Shown here in pieces: positions 8,894 through 18,419 of a DNA stretch of 64,000 nucleotides. The translations under genes and the position numbers were made by a program. Position 1 is the stretch's first letter; every line of letters begins with the position of its first letter. Origin of the DNA: Nannocystis pusilla (lineage in GTDB: Bacteria; Myxococcota_A; Polyangia; Nannocystales; Nannocystaceae); assembly GCF_026626665.1 (NCBI RefSeq), contig NZ_JAPNKE010000002.1, forward strand, positions 5,929,168-5,993,167. The letters run 5' to 3'. The notes under the pieces are model-generated. The model made no database searches and was not told where the DNA came from. It saw nothing but the letters and a program-made list of their open reading frames with translations.

Positions 8894-9928
8894 TCAGAAG
8901 CCGGCGGCGTCGTGGACGATCACCACGTCGATGCTACGCTGCGCGACCTCGTCGCAGCTGATCGGCTCGAGCAGCTCGCTCGCGTGGCCGAGCCGGATGT
9001 CGGTCCGTACCGGGAAGCCGAAGCTGTGCTTCTCGCCGTTCTGGACCTTCACATAGGCCTTTGTGTCCCCGATCCAGTGCTCGTAGTGCAGGTCGAGGGC
9101 CTGCCGCGATCCGCACGGATCGGGCTGCGGCCCGCCGGACTCGTTCATCTCCAAAAAGACTTCGAGCCCGAAGTACTCCTCGGGCGAGATGCCCGGCGGC
9201 GCGAGCTCGTCGGCCCGCACTGCCCAGAAGTCGGTGAGGCCGCCGGTGATCTGCAACCACTCGCGGTCCCACGGCGCCGGCTCGGTGTGATAGACGATCT
9301 TCATCTGGCTGCCCTGAAGCCACGTATAGTTCCAAAATGGCAGCAGCGCATAATGCAGCACGACGGTCTCCTGGACCCCGAGGACGAGGCAGGAGAAGGT
9401 GACGGAGACCTCCGGTTCGCCTCCCTGCGAGGAGAGGAGCGTGCACGTGAGCGTCAGATCCATGTCCGCAGCCTGCGGCGGGACCTCGAGGCACCACGCG
9501 GTGTCCTTACCGCCCTGATCGAGCTGACACGGACCGCCGCCAGTGTCCGGGTCGCCGGAGCTCGAGCCCGAATCCTCTGTCGTGCCAGCAGTATCGAGCC
9601 CGGTCGTCGTGAGCCCGGTCGTCGTGAGCCCGGTGCTGGTGAACCCGGTCGTCATGAACCCGGTCGTCGTGAGCCCGGTCGTATCGACCGGACCTGTCGC
9701 GCCAGTCGTGGTGACTTCGCCCGTCGTCGCGTCGCCCGTCGTGGTGGTGGCGACGGGCCCGGTGCTCCCGGTGCTCCCGGTCGTCGGCATGGCCTCGTCC
9801 GTGGTCGAGCCCGGCGCACCGCTCGCGGTGCCTGGCCCGGACGTGGTCTCGGTATCCTGGTCCTTGGACGGACACGCCGCGAGCAAGGCGAGCGGGAGCA
9901 CAGCGAGACCGCGCGAGGAGCGAAGCAT
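8894..9928 (-). CDS. Thr/Gly-repeat lipoprotein of unknown function
   Basis: A 344-residue secreted protein. The start at 9928 gives a clean lipoprotein signal, LALLAAC (Cys19). A low-complexity linker to about residue 135 has TTTG-type pentapeptide repeats (GLTTTGFMTTGFTSTG), which give a 15-bp tandem repeat in the DNA at about 9594-9690. The C-terminal domain of about 200 residues has paired cysteines and strand-rich segments such as LHYALLPFWNYTW and GDTKAYVKVQNGEKH. I do not recognise it. It has the same overall plan (lipobox, acidic/Thr linker, Cys-containing domain) as the protein at 26654. It is divergent from the AraC gene. Confidence 0.75.
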   Translation of the reverse strand: MLRSSRGLAVLPLALLAACPSKDQDTETTSGPGTASGAPGSTTDEAMPTTGSTGSTGPVATTTTGDATTGEVTTTGATGPVDTTGLTTTGFMTTGFTSTGLTTTGLTTTGLDTAGTTEDSGSSSGDPDTGGGPCQLDQGGKDTAWCLEVPPQAADMDLTLTCTLLSSQGGEPEVSVTFSCLVLGVQETVVLHYALLPFWNYTWLQGSQMKIVYHTEPAPWDREWLQITGGLTDFWAVRADELAPPGISPEEYFGLEVFLEMNESGGPQPDPCGSRQALDLHYEHWIGDTKAYVKVQNGEKHSFGFPVRTDIRLGHASELLEPISCDEVAQRSIDVVIVHDAAGF

Positions 9929-10256
9929 GACCGGCCGCAGTGTCACCTCCGCCGCGGAGCCCCGCAAGCGCCGCCGCCCCCGCATCACCGAAGCCCACGG
10001 TCACCAACCTGCGAGGTGCCTCGCGCCCCCGTCAGGCGGCCCAGACGGAGCGATATCGCAGGGGATCCAGCAGGCGTGGCCTTGGGGGCCGCGAAACCGC
10101 CCCGGCGAAAAAACCCGCCGCGACGCATCACCGGAGGCGATGGCGCGAGTGGAGCAGCGCGGCAGATCCGTCGGCAAACCACGAGAGCCCCGGGCGTCGG
10201 CGCCCCGGCGCCAAGAATGCCCAAGTCACCGCTGGCCGACGCGGTACACTCGGCGC
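9929..10256. promoter_or_regulatory. Divergent intergenic region (lipoprotein/AraC regulator)
   Basis: This 328-bp region separates the divergent lipoprotein and AraC-type regulator genes and must contain both promoters. No clear operator or sigma site is identified by eye. Confidence 0.35.
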
Positions 10257-11036
10257 ATGACGCCCGCGCCGACCCACCGCATCGAGCCGCTGCCGGTCGC
10301 GGTCCCCGGTGTCGTCGCGCTGCGCTCGCACAGCGATCAGTCCTACACCGGCCTGAAGGACACCTACATGATCAGCCGCTTCGAGGCGGGCACCTCGGAG
10401 TTCTGGACCCACGGTCGCGCGTGGGAAGGTCGGCCCGGCGCGGTCGTCTTGCACGAGCCCGGTGATGTCCACCGCGACGTGCGGCGCCACGGCGTCGTCA
10501 CGTACCAGATGATCCGCCTCTCGCCCGCCGTGGTCGAGCAGGTCACCTCGCGCGTGCGCTTGCAGGCCTGCCTCGAACCGGACGATCCGCGGGCCGCCGC
10601 GCTCCATCGCCTGCACGACGCGGTCGCCGGGGGCGCCGATCGCTTCGCGCTCGAGTGTGCGCTCGCGGAGGCGATCGACACCATCGCCGACGTGTCCGTG
10701 ACGAGGGAGCGTGCCCATGCCCACACGCGACCGGTGCGCCGCGCGCTCGAGCTGATCCGCGAGCGACTCGCCGAGCCGCTCACCCTCGATGAGCTCGCGC
10801 GTGAAGCCGGCCTCGACAAGTTCCATCTGTGTCGCGCCTTCCGGGCCCAGGTCGGCATGCCGCCGCACGCCTACCTGACCCAGCTGCGGATCCTGCACGC
10901 CAAGGAGATGCTCGCCGCCGGCGCCAAGCCGAAGGACATCGCCCCGCGCGTCGGGCTCTACGATCAGAGCCAGCTCAACCGTCACTTTCGCCGCATCGTC
11001 GGCATGACCCCCGGGCAGTTCGCGCGCGGCTCGTAG
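10257..11036 (+). CDS. AraC-family transcriptional regulator
   Basis: A 259-residue regulator. The N-terminal half resembles the cupin-like sensing domain of AraC proteins (PGAVVLHEPGDVHRD, residues about 60-74). The C-terminal 100 residues carry the double helix-turn-helix: LTLDELAREAGLDKFHLCRAF, then KDIAPRVGLYDQSQLNRHFRR and the closing GMTPGQFARG. The start at 10257 is the ATG preceding MTPAPTHRIEPL. The effector is unknown. The nearby targets could be the divergent lipoprotein gene or the downstream SDR gene, which starts 54 bp after its stop codon and may be co-transcribed. Confidence 0.93.
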   Translation: MTPAPTHRIEPLPVAVPGVVALRSHSDQSYTGLKDTYMISRFEAGTSEFWTHGRAWEGRPGAVVLHEPGDVHRDVRRHGVVTYQMIRLSPAVVEQVTSRVRLQACLEPDDPRAAALHRLHDAVAGGADRFALECALAEAIDTIADVSVTRERAHAHTRPVRRALELIRERLAEPLTLDELAREAGLDKFHLCRAFRAQVGMPPHAYLTQLRILHAKEMLAAGAKPKDIAPRVGLYDQSQLNRHFRRIVGMTPGQFARGS

Positions 11037-11090
11037 AAATCGCCAAGAACCGCCAAGCCAGGGCCACCTGCGCCTCGCTATGGTGGTCCC

Positions 11091-11993
11091 ATGAAAATCT
11101 TCGTCACCGGTGCCACCGGCTTCATCGGCTCCGCCATCGTGCAGGAGCTCTTGCGTGCAGGCCATCGCGTCCTCGGCCTCGCGCGCTCGGACGCCGCCGC
11201 GGCCGCAGTCGCCGCAGCAGGCGCCGAACCCCATCGCGGCGACCTCGAGGACGCCGCCTCGCTGCGTGCGGCCGCAGCCGCGAGCGACGCCACCGTCCAC
11301 ACCGGCTTCATCCACGACTTCACTCGATACAAAGAAGTGTGCGACACCGATCGCCGCGTCATCGAAGCTCTCGGCGCCGCGCTCGTCGGCACGCAGCGGC
11401 CCTTGCTCGTGGCCTCCGGCGTCGTCCTCCCCGGCCGCAAGACCGGCGTCACCGAGGAGGACCGCGCCACGGCCAGCCCCGACGCGCTCCCCCGCGTCGC
11501 CACCGAGCTGGCCTGCGACGAGCTCGCCGCCCGCGGCGTGCACGTCGGCGTCCTGCGCTTCCCGCCCACCGTCCACGGCGAAGGCGACCACGGCTTCGTC
11601 CCGATGCTGATCGACCTCGCCCGCAAACAGGGCGCCTCCGCCTACATCGGCGAGGGCCAGAACCTGTGGCCCGCGGTGCATCGCTTCGACGCCGCGACCC
11701 TCGCCCGACTCGCCCTCGCGCAGCCGTTCGCCCCGGGCACGCGGTTCCACGTCGTGGCCGAGGAGGGCGTCCCATTCAAGGCGATCGCCGAAGTGATCGG
11801 CCGCCGCTTGCAGGTCCCCGTCATCAGCAAGACCCCGGCCGAAGCAGCCGCCCACTTCGGCTGGTTCGCCCACTTCGCCGCGCTCGATTGCCGCGCGTCG
11901 AGCAAGCGCACGCGCGAGACCCTCGGCTGGACGCCGGTACAACCGGACCTGCTCGCAGACCTCGATCGCCCGCCGTACTTCGCCCAGGGCTGA
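11091..11993 (+). CDS. NAD(P)-dependent epimerase/dehydratase (atypical SDR)
   Basis: A 300-residue Rossmann-fold protein. The nucleotide-binding motif GATGFIGSAIVQEL is at residues 7-20, followed by the atypical-SDR pattern VLGLARSDAAAAAV and GAEPHRGDLED. The centre shows LLVASGVVLPG rather than the usual YxxxK strand context, and LRFPPTVHGEGDHGF matches the substrate region of SDR family members often annotated as NAD-dependent epimerase or NmrA-like. The C-terminus (FAHFAALDCRASSKRTRETLGW) is also typical. A cytoplasmic oxidoreductase is expected; the substrate is unknown. It follows the AraC gene closely in the same direction. Confidence 0.9.
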   Translation: MKIFVTGATGFIGSAIVQELLRAGHRVLGLARSDAAAAAVAAAGAEPHRGDLEDAASLRAAAAASDATVHTGFIHDFTRYKEVCDTDRRVIEALGAALVGTQRPLLVASGVVLPGRKTGVTEEDRATASPDALPRVATELACDELAARGVHVGVLRFPPTVHGEGDHGFVPMLIDLARKQGASAYIGEGQNLWPAVHRFDAATLARLALAQPFAPGTRFHVVAEEGVPFKAIAEVIGRRLQVPVISKTPAEAAAHFGWFAHFAALDCRASSKRTRETLGWTPVQPDLLADLDRPPYFAQG

Positions 11994-12417
11994 GAGGCTA
12001 CGCAGCTGTCCAGCCTGGCTCGCCAAACCGCTTGGAGGTCATCCCAGGCGCCGATGGCGTCGACGCCGCGGAGTGGAACGACAATGGGTGGCACCCGCCC
12101 GCCGAGACCGTCACGAGCACGCCTGCCGCGTAGAGCTCGAGGTCGCTGGGATGTGTATCACATTACCGACACTATTCTTGGTACCACCCCGACGAGCGCG
12201 AAACAAGGCACCCGCGCGAGACCTACCCGTGCGATGGATCGAATGCGGCATGGGCGCGGGCGACCTCGGCTTCGCGCATACGCTCGAGCGATCACAGGAT
12301 TGCCCCGAAGACGGTTACGCCCTCGTGTCCTGACCTACGGCCCACACGCGCTCTGCCGCGGCGCGGGCGCTGCGACGCGCCGCGGCGGACCACGACGAGG
12401 TCGCGCTCGACTCGCTG
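11994..12417. other. Intergenic region with a small inverted repeat
   Basis: No gene is supported between these convergent neighbours. A perfect inverted repeat, ATGTG-TAT-CACAT, lies at 12151-12163 in a locally AT-richer stretch and could be a protein-binding site. An 86-codon frame across it (12073-12333) has no protein signature and irregular codon use. Confidence 0.4.
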
Positions 12418-13676
12418 TCATCGACGAATGCCTGGCGATTCGGTCTCCGGCGCTCGTCGGCCCGACGACCTGGACAACGAGCCCAGACAGCCTCGCAGGG
12501 CCTCCTGGAGGTTTCGGTACACGAGCAGGCCCGCCATGTCGACGCCCAGCTCGGTCAGCGTCTGCGCGATGCCGGGCTGGACCCCGCACAGCAGGCCCCG
12601 CGCGCCGAGCAGGCTGACCGCGCGGGTGATCCGCAGGATCTGGTCGGCCGTCGTCGTGTCGATCGCGTCGACGCCGGTGAGATCGAGGATGGCGAAGCGA
12701 GCGCCGAGGTTGCTGACCTCGTGGAGGAGGCGGTCCATGATCTGCGTCGCCCGCTCCGGATCGAGCGCCCCCACGACCGGCAAGGTAATGATGTCGTCCC
12801 ACAGCTGAATGATCGGGGTGGAGAGGACGCGAATGGCCTCGTCCTGTTGGGCGATGCGGGCCAGCTTCTCGCGCAGATCGTTCTCGCGCTGCTTGATGTC
12901 GGTGATGTTGCGGAACGCCCCGTAGATCCGCGTGAGCTTGCCGTCCGTGTAATAGGGGCGGCCGGTCGCATGGACGTTGATCCGCCGGCCGGTGTACGTA
13001 ATGAGGTCGAGCTCGACGTCGAACGTCTCCCCGGCCTGGCAGCGGGCGACCGCTTCGCTGATGACGGGGACGTGCTCGGGGGCGTAGAAACCGATCGCTT
13101 GCGCGAGGTCGGGCACATAGCCCGGCGGGACCTCATGGATGCGGTGCGTCTCCTCGGTCCAGTAGAGCTCGTTGGCGACCAGATCGATCTCCCAGCCGCC
13201 GACCTGCGCGGCCGACTGCGTCTGCAGCATCAGCTCGGTGTCACGCTGCGCTCGCTCCTTCGCCCGCCGCTGCTCCGTCATGTCGCGGACGACGCCCAGG
13301 AGCCGCCATCGACCGGGATGAGCTGCGGGGCGAGCATGGCTGCGCTCGTGCAACCATCGCGTCTCACCTGCGACCGACACGCGGTACTCCAGCTCGACGA
13401 GCGCGTCCGGGGCCGCCATCTGTCGCTTTCGCGCGGCCTCGACCCCGGCGCGGTCGTCCGGGTGAATCGCCGCGAGCCAGGCGCCGACGGTGGGCGGGGC
13501 CCCGGCGGGCAGCATTGCCTGCAGGCGCGGCGAGTAGATGGCGGGCGCGTCATCCTCGAGTGGGTCCGCCGGATCGAGTTCGGCAATTCCCAAACTCCAT
13601 CCCCGGCGATCTCCATCGCCCACACGGCGAGCTCTGGCGTGAGCGTATCGGTTGCTGTCGACGAGGTGAGCGCCAT
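12418..13676 (-). CDS. PAS-PAS-STAS sensor (RsbR-like), one frame break
   Basis: The protein starts at 13676 (MALTSSTATDTLTPEL). A first PAS domain begins with EIAGDGVW and is broken by a frameshift near 13590, continuing from LDPADPLEDDAP to its DMTEQRRAKER end. A second PAS domain follows (SAAQVGGWEIDLVANE to AFRNITDIKQRE). The C-terminal 120 residues are a STAS domain (PIIQLWDDIITLPVVGAL, then DLTGVDAIDTTTADQILR). This layout matches RsbR-type stressosome co-antagonists, in which a threonine in the DTxxA motif is phosphorylated. The second phosphosite position of RsbR appears as Cys here (LLCGVQPGIAQT). No RsbS or RsbT gene is adjacent. Its role in a stressosome is inferred. Confidence 0.8.
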
Positions 13677-13922
13677 GAAAACCCTGGCCGGAAGTTACGA
13701 GACCCGCGCACGACCTGTCCAGCGATACCTGAGGCGCTTGGCGGCCGGGCCGCCTCGCTCTGCTCATGCGGGTACAGAGCGTCCGCGCCCATTGCGAGTG
13801 AAACTTGTTACAAAGGTCGTCATCGTGCTCACTGGACCGACTGAGGTATCGCTCCGCTTCAGAGCCCACATATTGGACACTCGGCGCTGTAGGTCGCAAA
13901 TGCGCGCGCGGCGCCCCTAGGG

Positions 13923-14277
13923 TCACATCAATCTCGGGGCCGGCGACGAGTAGGAGAGAGCATGCCACCCGCCGCGACCGTGCAATACGGTGCGAGCACA
14001 TGGAAAACCTGTTCCATGCGCGTCAGCGGCGCCGAGCCATTCCGCCCCGAGAGTCAGGTGCCGAACTCGTCCCTCGAGCGCGACCACGGTGTAGACCTTG
14101 CCGGCCTCGTACGACAATGCGGGCACCTCGAACACCGCGTCCTCGATCGGGCTGCCGTCGGCCGAGATCGAGAACGAATACTCGCCCGCCGGGACGGTGA
14201 CGGTGCCGGAGCTCCTGAGCGCCAAGCCGTCGACCACCAGTCGGGTCGACCAGTCCTGCGAATCGCCGCCGCGCGCC
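13923..14277 (-). pseudogene. DUF4397 fragment, N-terminal-like half
   Basis: The reverse strand encodes VVDGLALRSSG, VPAGEYSFSISADG and FEVPALSYEAGKVYTVVAL. This is the repeat pattern of DUF4397 domains of secreted myxobacterial lipoproteins. There is no signal peptide. Upstream codons run into the palindrome at 14280-14291, on the other side of which the complementary C-terminal half is found on the forward strand. After VVALEGR the frame continues to 13923 with less typical sequence. Confidence 0.6.
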
Positions 14278-14279
14278 TC

Positions 14280-14291
14280 ACTCGATCGAGT
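14280..14291. other. 12-bp perfect palindrome at the junction of two opposed gene halves
   Basis: ACTCGATCGAGT lies exactly between the two opposed DUF4397 fragments. A palindrome at an inversion junction fits fold-back or inversion breakpoints, and equally an assembly artefact. Confidence 0.6.
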
Positions 14292-14548
14292 CGTCGTCGA
14301 ATGGTGCGAGCCCGGACTTCCCGTTCAAGGCCTCCGGCAGCGCGGACGTGCCCGATTCGGACCTCGTGGTCGGCCTCGACATCGACAATGACGCGACCCC
14401 GGACGCGGTGTGGAACGTCCCCGGCGCCGCCCTCACCCCCGCGCTCGGCGGGCTCGTGCACGTGTTCGCCTACAGCGACGAGCAGGACACCCCGTCGCTG
14501 CAGGTCGTCGCCGCCGACGGCCCGGCCGTGCAGCTCGATCCGGGCTGA
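14292..14548 (+). pseudogene. DUF4397 fragment, C-terminal-like half
   Basis: The forward strand encodes PDFPFKASGSADVP, VVGLDIDNDATPDAVW, VHVFAYSDEQ and a VQLDPG end. This resembles the second half of DUF4397 lipoproteins, in which a D-DNDATPD phrase is typical. It has no start or signal peptide of its own and abuts the palindrome at 14280-14291. Together with the reverse fragment it would roughly make one DUF4397 protein. Confidence 0.55.
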
Positions 14549-14564
14549 GCCGCCCGCGACGGGC

Positions 14565-14584
14565 GCATGTCTCTTCGGACATGC
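14565..14584. repeat. GACATGTCC-family stem-loop
   Basis: GCATGT-CTCTTCGG-ACATGC forms a short stem-loop 17 bp after the DUF4397 fragment's stop codon. It is a member of the dispersed palindrome family. Confidence 0.55.
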
Positions 14585-14643
14585 CGGGCGCGGCGCGGGC
14601 CGTCCGGGTGCGAGACCCCGGCCCTGCGCCTCGCCCCGCGCGG

Positions 14644-17600
14644 TCACGGCGCGACGTAGCGCAGCACCGTGGTCGTGAAGTCGCTGAACACCAGCGTCAA
14701 CTTGACGCACGCCCCCGCGGGCAGCGGCGCCCCGCCCGTCGGGGCCTGGCTGTCCTCGCTGACGTCGACGGCGCCGGCGGGCACGACCCCGTAGCTCACC
14801 GGGCCGCCGAAGCCGGTCGGGAAGCTCTCGGTGGACAGCGCCCAGTAGGTCGTCCCGCCGGTGACCGGCCCGGGGCCCACGGGCGTGGTCGCGTCGGGGT
14901 CGGTGACGTAGTACCCGAGCGCGGTGACGTCGGCGGTCCAGTCGACCACCGGCGCGCCCATGTCGTCCATGGTCAGCATCACCGCGTTCGTCCCTTCCAT
15001 CCCCTCGCACCCGGCCGGCGCGCCGTCGTCGCGGGCCAGGACCCAGCGCACGTCGGTGGCCTCGAGCCCGGGGCTGCGGAAGAACATGGTGCTCTCGCCG
15101 CCGTCGGCGATCCCGTCGCCGTCCTCGTCGACCAGCACGAGCTCGCTCGGGAAGCTGCGGTTGAGAAATCCCGGACCGACCGGGAACGGGAACGGCGGCC
15201 AGAAGGACGTGTCACCCGCGACGGTCACGTCGATCTCGGCCGTCAGCGTGTCGGTGACGACCGCGTGGAGCCGGGCGCCGGCGCCGGTCGGCGTGGCCGT
15301 CATCGCCACCTTGACCGGGATGATGACGTCCGGGTCATAGCGCTTTTCGACCATGTCGAGGTTGGGGTGATCGACCGTGACCACGTAGTCGCCCTCGAGC
15401 CGCAACCCGGGGGCCTGCGCGACGGTGAAGCGGATCGCCGCGTCGTCGGCGAAGCTGCGCTCGTTGAACGCCTCGAAGCCGGCCGCGACCACGAGCTCGT
15501 AGGTGGCGCCGTGTTCGAGCGCCGCGTCGGGCGTGATCGTGACGTGGCGGCCGTCGACCTCGACCGTCGCCGGCACCTCGGCCCCACCTCGCGGCGCAGC
15601 CCGATCTTCGCCAGGTTGTCGGGGTCGTCGAACACCGGGTGCGACAGCGTCAGCCGCAGCGGGCCCTCGCTGCCCACCCCATTCGCGCCGGCCGCGGGCA
15701 CCGACGCCAGCACGAAGAACTCGCGCGCGGTCAGCTCGCCGAGGTAGCGGACCAGGTCCGTCTTCTCCGCGTCCGTCAGCGTCGCGCCGGACAGCGGCAA
15801 CATGGCGTCGACCGCCTCCGCGAGGGTCCAGGCCGCGCCGTTGACCAGCCAGTGCCCGTGGCGATACGCGCCGACCAGGCTCGGCACGACGATCGGATGA
15901 TCGCTCTCGGTCCCGCCGCCGGGCAGCCGCAGACCCCCGGTCGTCAGCGGGCCGGCGTGGCAGCTCGCGCAATTGGCCGCGCCGCGGAACAGCGCCTCGC
16001 CGCGGCGGCCGGCCTCGGTCAGGCTGCCGTCGCGCTCGGTGACGCCGTTGGCCGGCGGCGGCGGGATGAGCCCGGCGAGGTAGTCGTAGAAGGCCTGGTG
16101 CGAGGCCGTGTCGACGATGAGCCCGATCGTCGGCCCGGGGCTGCCGTAGAGATAGGAGAAGAGGTCGAAGGCGTCGCCCTCCCAGCCGATCGGCGCCGTG
16201 CCCTCGAGCCAGAACATCGGCCGGCTCGACGACTCGGAGAAGCCGCCTGCCGACCACACGTTGCCGTCGGTGAGGCCGTCGACGTGGCAATCGGCGCAGC
16301 TGTGATTGAGGCCGCCGCGCGCGCCGACGCCGGTGTAGAGCGCCTGTCCGGCCGCCAGGCCCGGAGCGCGCGGGTCGCCCTGCAGCGCGACCACCCCCGC
16401 GGCCGAGCCGTCGACCCCGGCGACGGTGACGCGATAGCCCTGCGCGCCGTGGACGAACAGGCGCTCGTCGTCGGCGAGGATCGCCCGCGGGCGGCCCGCG
16501 GCGACGAACCGCGCCGTCTCGGCCAGCGTCTGCGGATCGAGGCCGACGACCAGGTCGGAGCCCTCGAAGGCCGTCCACAGCGTGCCGCCCGCGAGCGCCA
16601 TGCCGAACGGCCGCACCGCCAGGCCGGCGGCGCTGTCCTGGCGACCGACGTCGACCGCCACGACCTCCTCGAGGCTGGCGGTGTCGTAGGCCACGACCGA
16701 GTGGCGGAAGGCCGTCATGCCCTCCATGCCCGACAGCTCGGCGAGCGCGACGCGGGTGGTGGCGACGTACAGGCGCTCGTCGGTCAGCAGCAGCCCGCCG
16801 ATCACCGAGCCGACCGCGGCGATGTGCGACCGCACCTCGAGCGCCCCGGTGTCGATCACCGCGATGTCCTCGAGGTCGTTGCGCTCGTCGGGCGCGAACT
16901 GCAGCCGGTCGCTCACCGCCGAGCGGTAGCTGGCCGCGTAGAGCGTCGCACCGTCGGCGCTGAGCGCCAGCGACGTCGGGTTCTTGTTGGTCTCGATGCG
17001 CCCGACGACCTCGCGCCGGGCCACGTCGATCACCACCACCGCGCCCTCGGTCGCCAGCGATACGTAGGCCGTCGCGCCGTCGGCCGAGACGACGACATCG
17101 GCGGGCTCGTCGCCCACCCACAGCGCGTCGACCAGGCGACCCGCCGCGACGTCGATGAAGCCGACGGTGTCACCCGCCTTGTGGGCCACCAGCACCACGC
17201 CGTGGGCCGCGCTGTGGGCGATCGCCACCGGCCACGGGCCGGTCTGCAGCGTGCCGAGGACCTCGCCGCTGGCGGGGTCGACGCGGCTGACGTGCGGATC
17301 GAAGAGATGCGCGACCCACAGCTCGCCGTCGACGCGCGCGAGCGAGGTGGTCTGATAATACTGAAGTGCTCGTACGGGACGGCGTCGACCGCGGTCAGGC
17401 TGCGGCGCTCCTCGGCGCCCTCGATCGCAAACTCGTAGTCGCCGACCACCAGCGGCGTGAAGCGCGAGAAGCCGTCGCTGCCGGCGACGACCTCGTTGTC
17501 GTTGCCGTCCGGCGCGGCGACCAGCGTCCACCGGCCCCGCGTCGGGTTCGGCAGGTAGAAGGTGGCGCCGACCGGAAAGCGCTTGCTGGCCTGCAGCATC

Positions 17601-17725
17601 AGCGGCTGCAGATCACCGACGACGACGTCACCGGCGCCGCCGCAGCCGGGCGCACCGAGCACGAGCATCGCAGCGAGCCGCGCTGCGCCGATCGACCACT
17701 TCAACGAAGGAGAGGAACTGTCCAT
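14644..17725 (-). CDS. Dihaem cytochrome c / YVTN-propeller surface lipoprotein, two frame breaks
   Basis: The start at 17725 gives a signal with lipobox GAPGC (Cys28). The main part is a seven-bladed-type propeller with recurring phrases of the YVTN/YncE kind (DGATAYVSLATEGAVVVIDV, DGATLYAASYRS). Two haem-binding motifs follow, CADCH near 16280-16300 and CASCH near 15955-15975, in a region related to di-haem cytochrome c peroxidases. An Ig-like segment (VEVDGRHVTITPDAALEHG) and a Cys-containing C-terminal domain follow. The frame changes near 17365 and near 15590, and both sides continue cleanly. The intact product would be about 1,025 residues. Electron transfer or peroxidase activity at the cell surface is a family-based inference. 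Confidence 0.8.
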
Positions 17726-18419
17726 GCTTCACGAGCCCTGGGCACGGCGAGGGGTTCCACCGCTCGAGGCGCCCGCGCGTCGCACCCCGGCGGCGTCCGT
17801 CCGATGCGGACGCACTCCCGTCATTACCTGATGTCGCCGCCAGGTCGCACGCGATGCCGCCAGCGGCCACCGTGACCTTCCATCGCGTCGCCGCGACAAT
17901 CTACTCGACTCGCGCATTCATGGGGGTTGTGTACCGCGATTCCTTCGCGTCGTTCGGCGCCTCGCCGCAGTCGCGCCTGCGAGCAGGCTGAGCCGGAGCG
18001 GCGCCTGCGAGCGCGGCGGCGGCGGGGCCGCAGCTGCCCGCGCGCGTACGGCCCGCGATCCGTACGATGTCCCTTCGGACATCTGCCATGATTGCGACGC
18101 CGGAGCCGGGGCGCGTCGATGCAGAGCGCGAGCTCGTGGCCGACCGTACGGACGAGCCCGCCGCCGGGAACGCGTCGACGAAGTCTGTCGGTGAAACATG
18201 TCGGCGAATTCGCGCGGATCGTGCCCGGCGATAACATCGGCCACCGCCAGCTCGCTACGACCGTCGAGGCCTACCTCCACGACACGGGCGACAGCATGGA
18301 GCGAGCGACGCAGGCGCTGGTCAAGGCGCGGTGCGGGATCATCACGGTTGGCACAAATCTGACACAGGCCTCCAAAACCCGTCGCAGCGGCGTGATGCGG
18401 CAATCACGCCAAAACCCCG
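17726..18419. other. Long gap with one stem-loop and a possible gene remnant
   Basis: No intact gene is seen. A perfect stem-loop GATGTCC-CTTC-GGACATC is at 18066-18083. On the forward strand at about 18245-18350 the translation LATTVEAYLHDTGDSMERAT loosely resembles the C-terminal helix-turn-helix of PucR-type regulators, but the rest is missing, so at most it is a decayed remnant. Confidence 0.35.
18066..18083. repeat. Perfect GATGTCC/GGACATC stem-loop
   Basis: Seven-base arms with a CTTC loop, followed by TGCCA. The element at 24110-24129 inside a coding region shares the same right flank (ACATCTGCCA), which links intergenic and coding members of the family. Confidence 0.65.

Noticed and set aside
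12073..12333. An 86-codon forward frame between the SDR and PAS-STAS genes
   Set aside because: No signature, weak codon bias and no ribosome site; the inverted repeat inside it is better explained as regulatory.
17918..18403. A 161-codon reverse frame in the gap before the oxidoreductase
   Set aside because: Arg/Ala-rich without motifs, and its codon pattern is no better than other frames here; a decayed regulator is possible on the other strand but weak.
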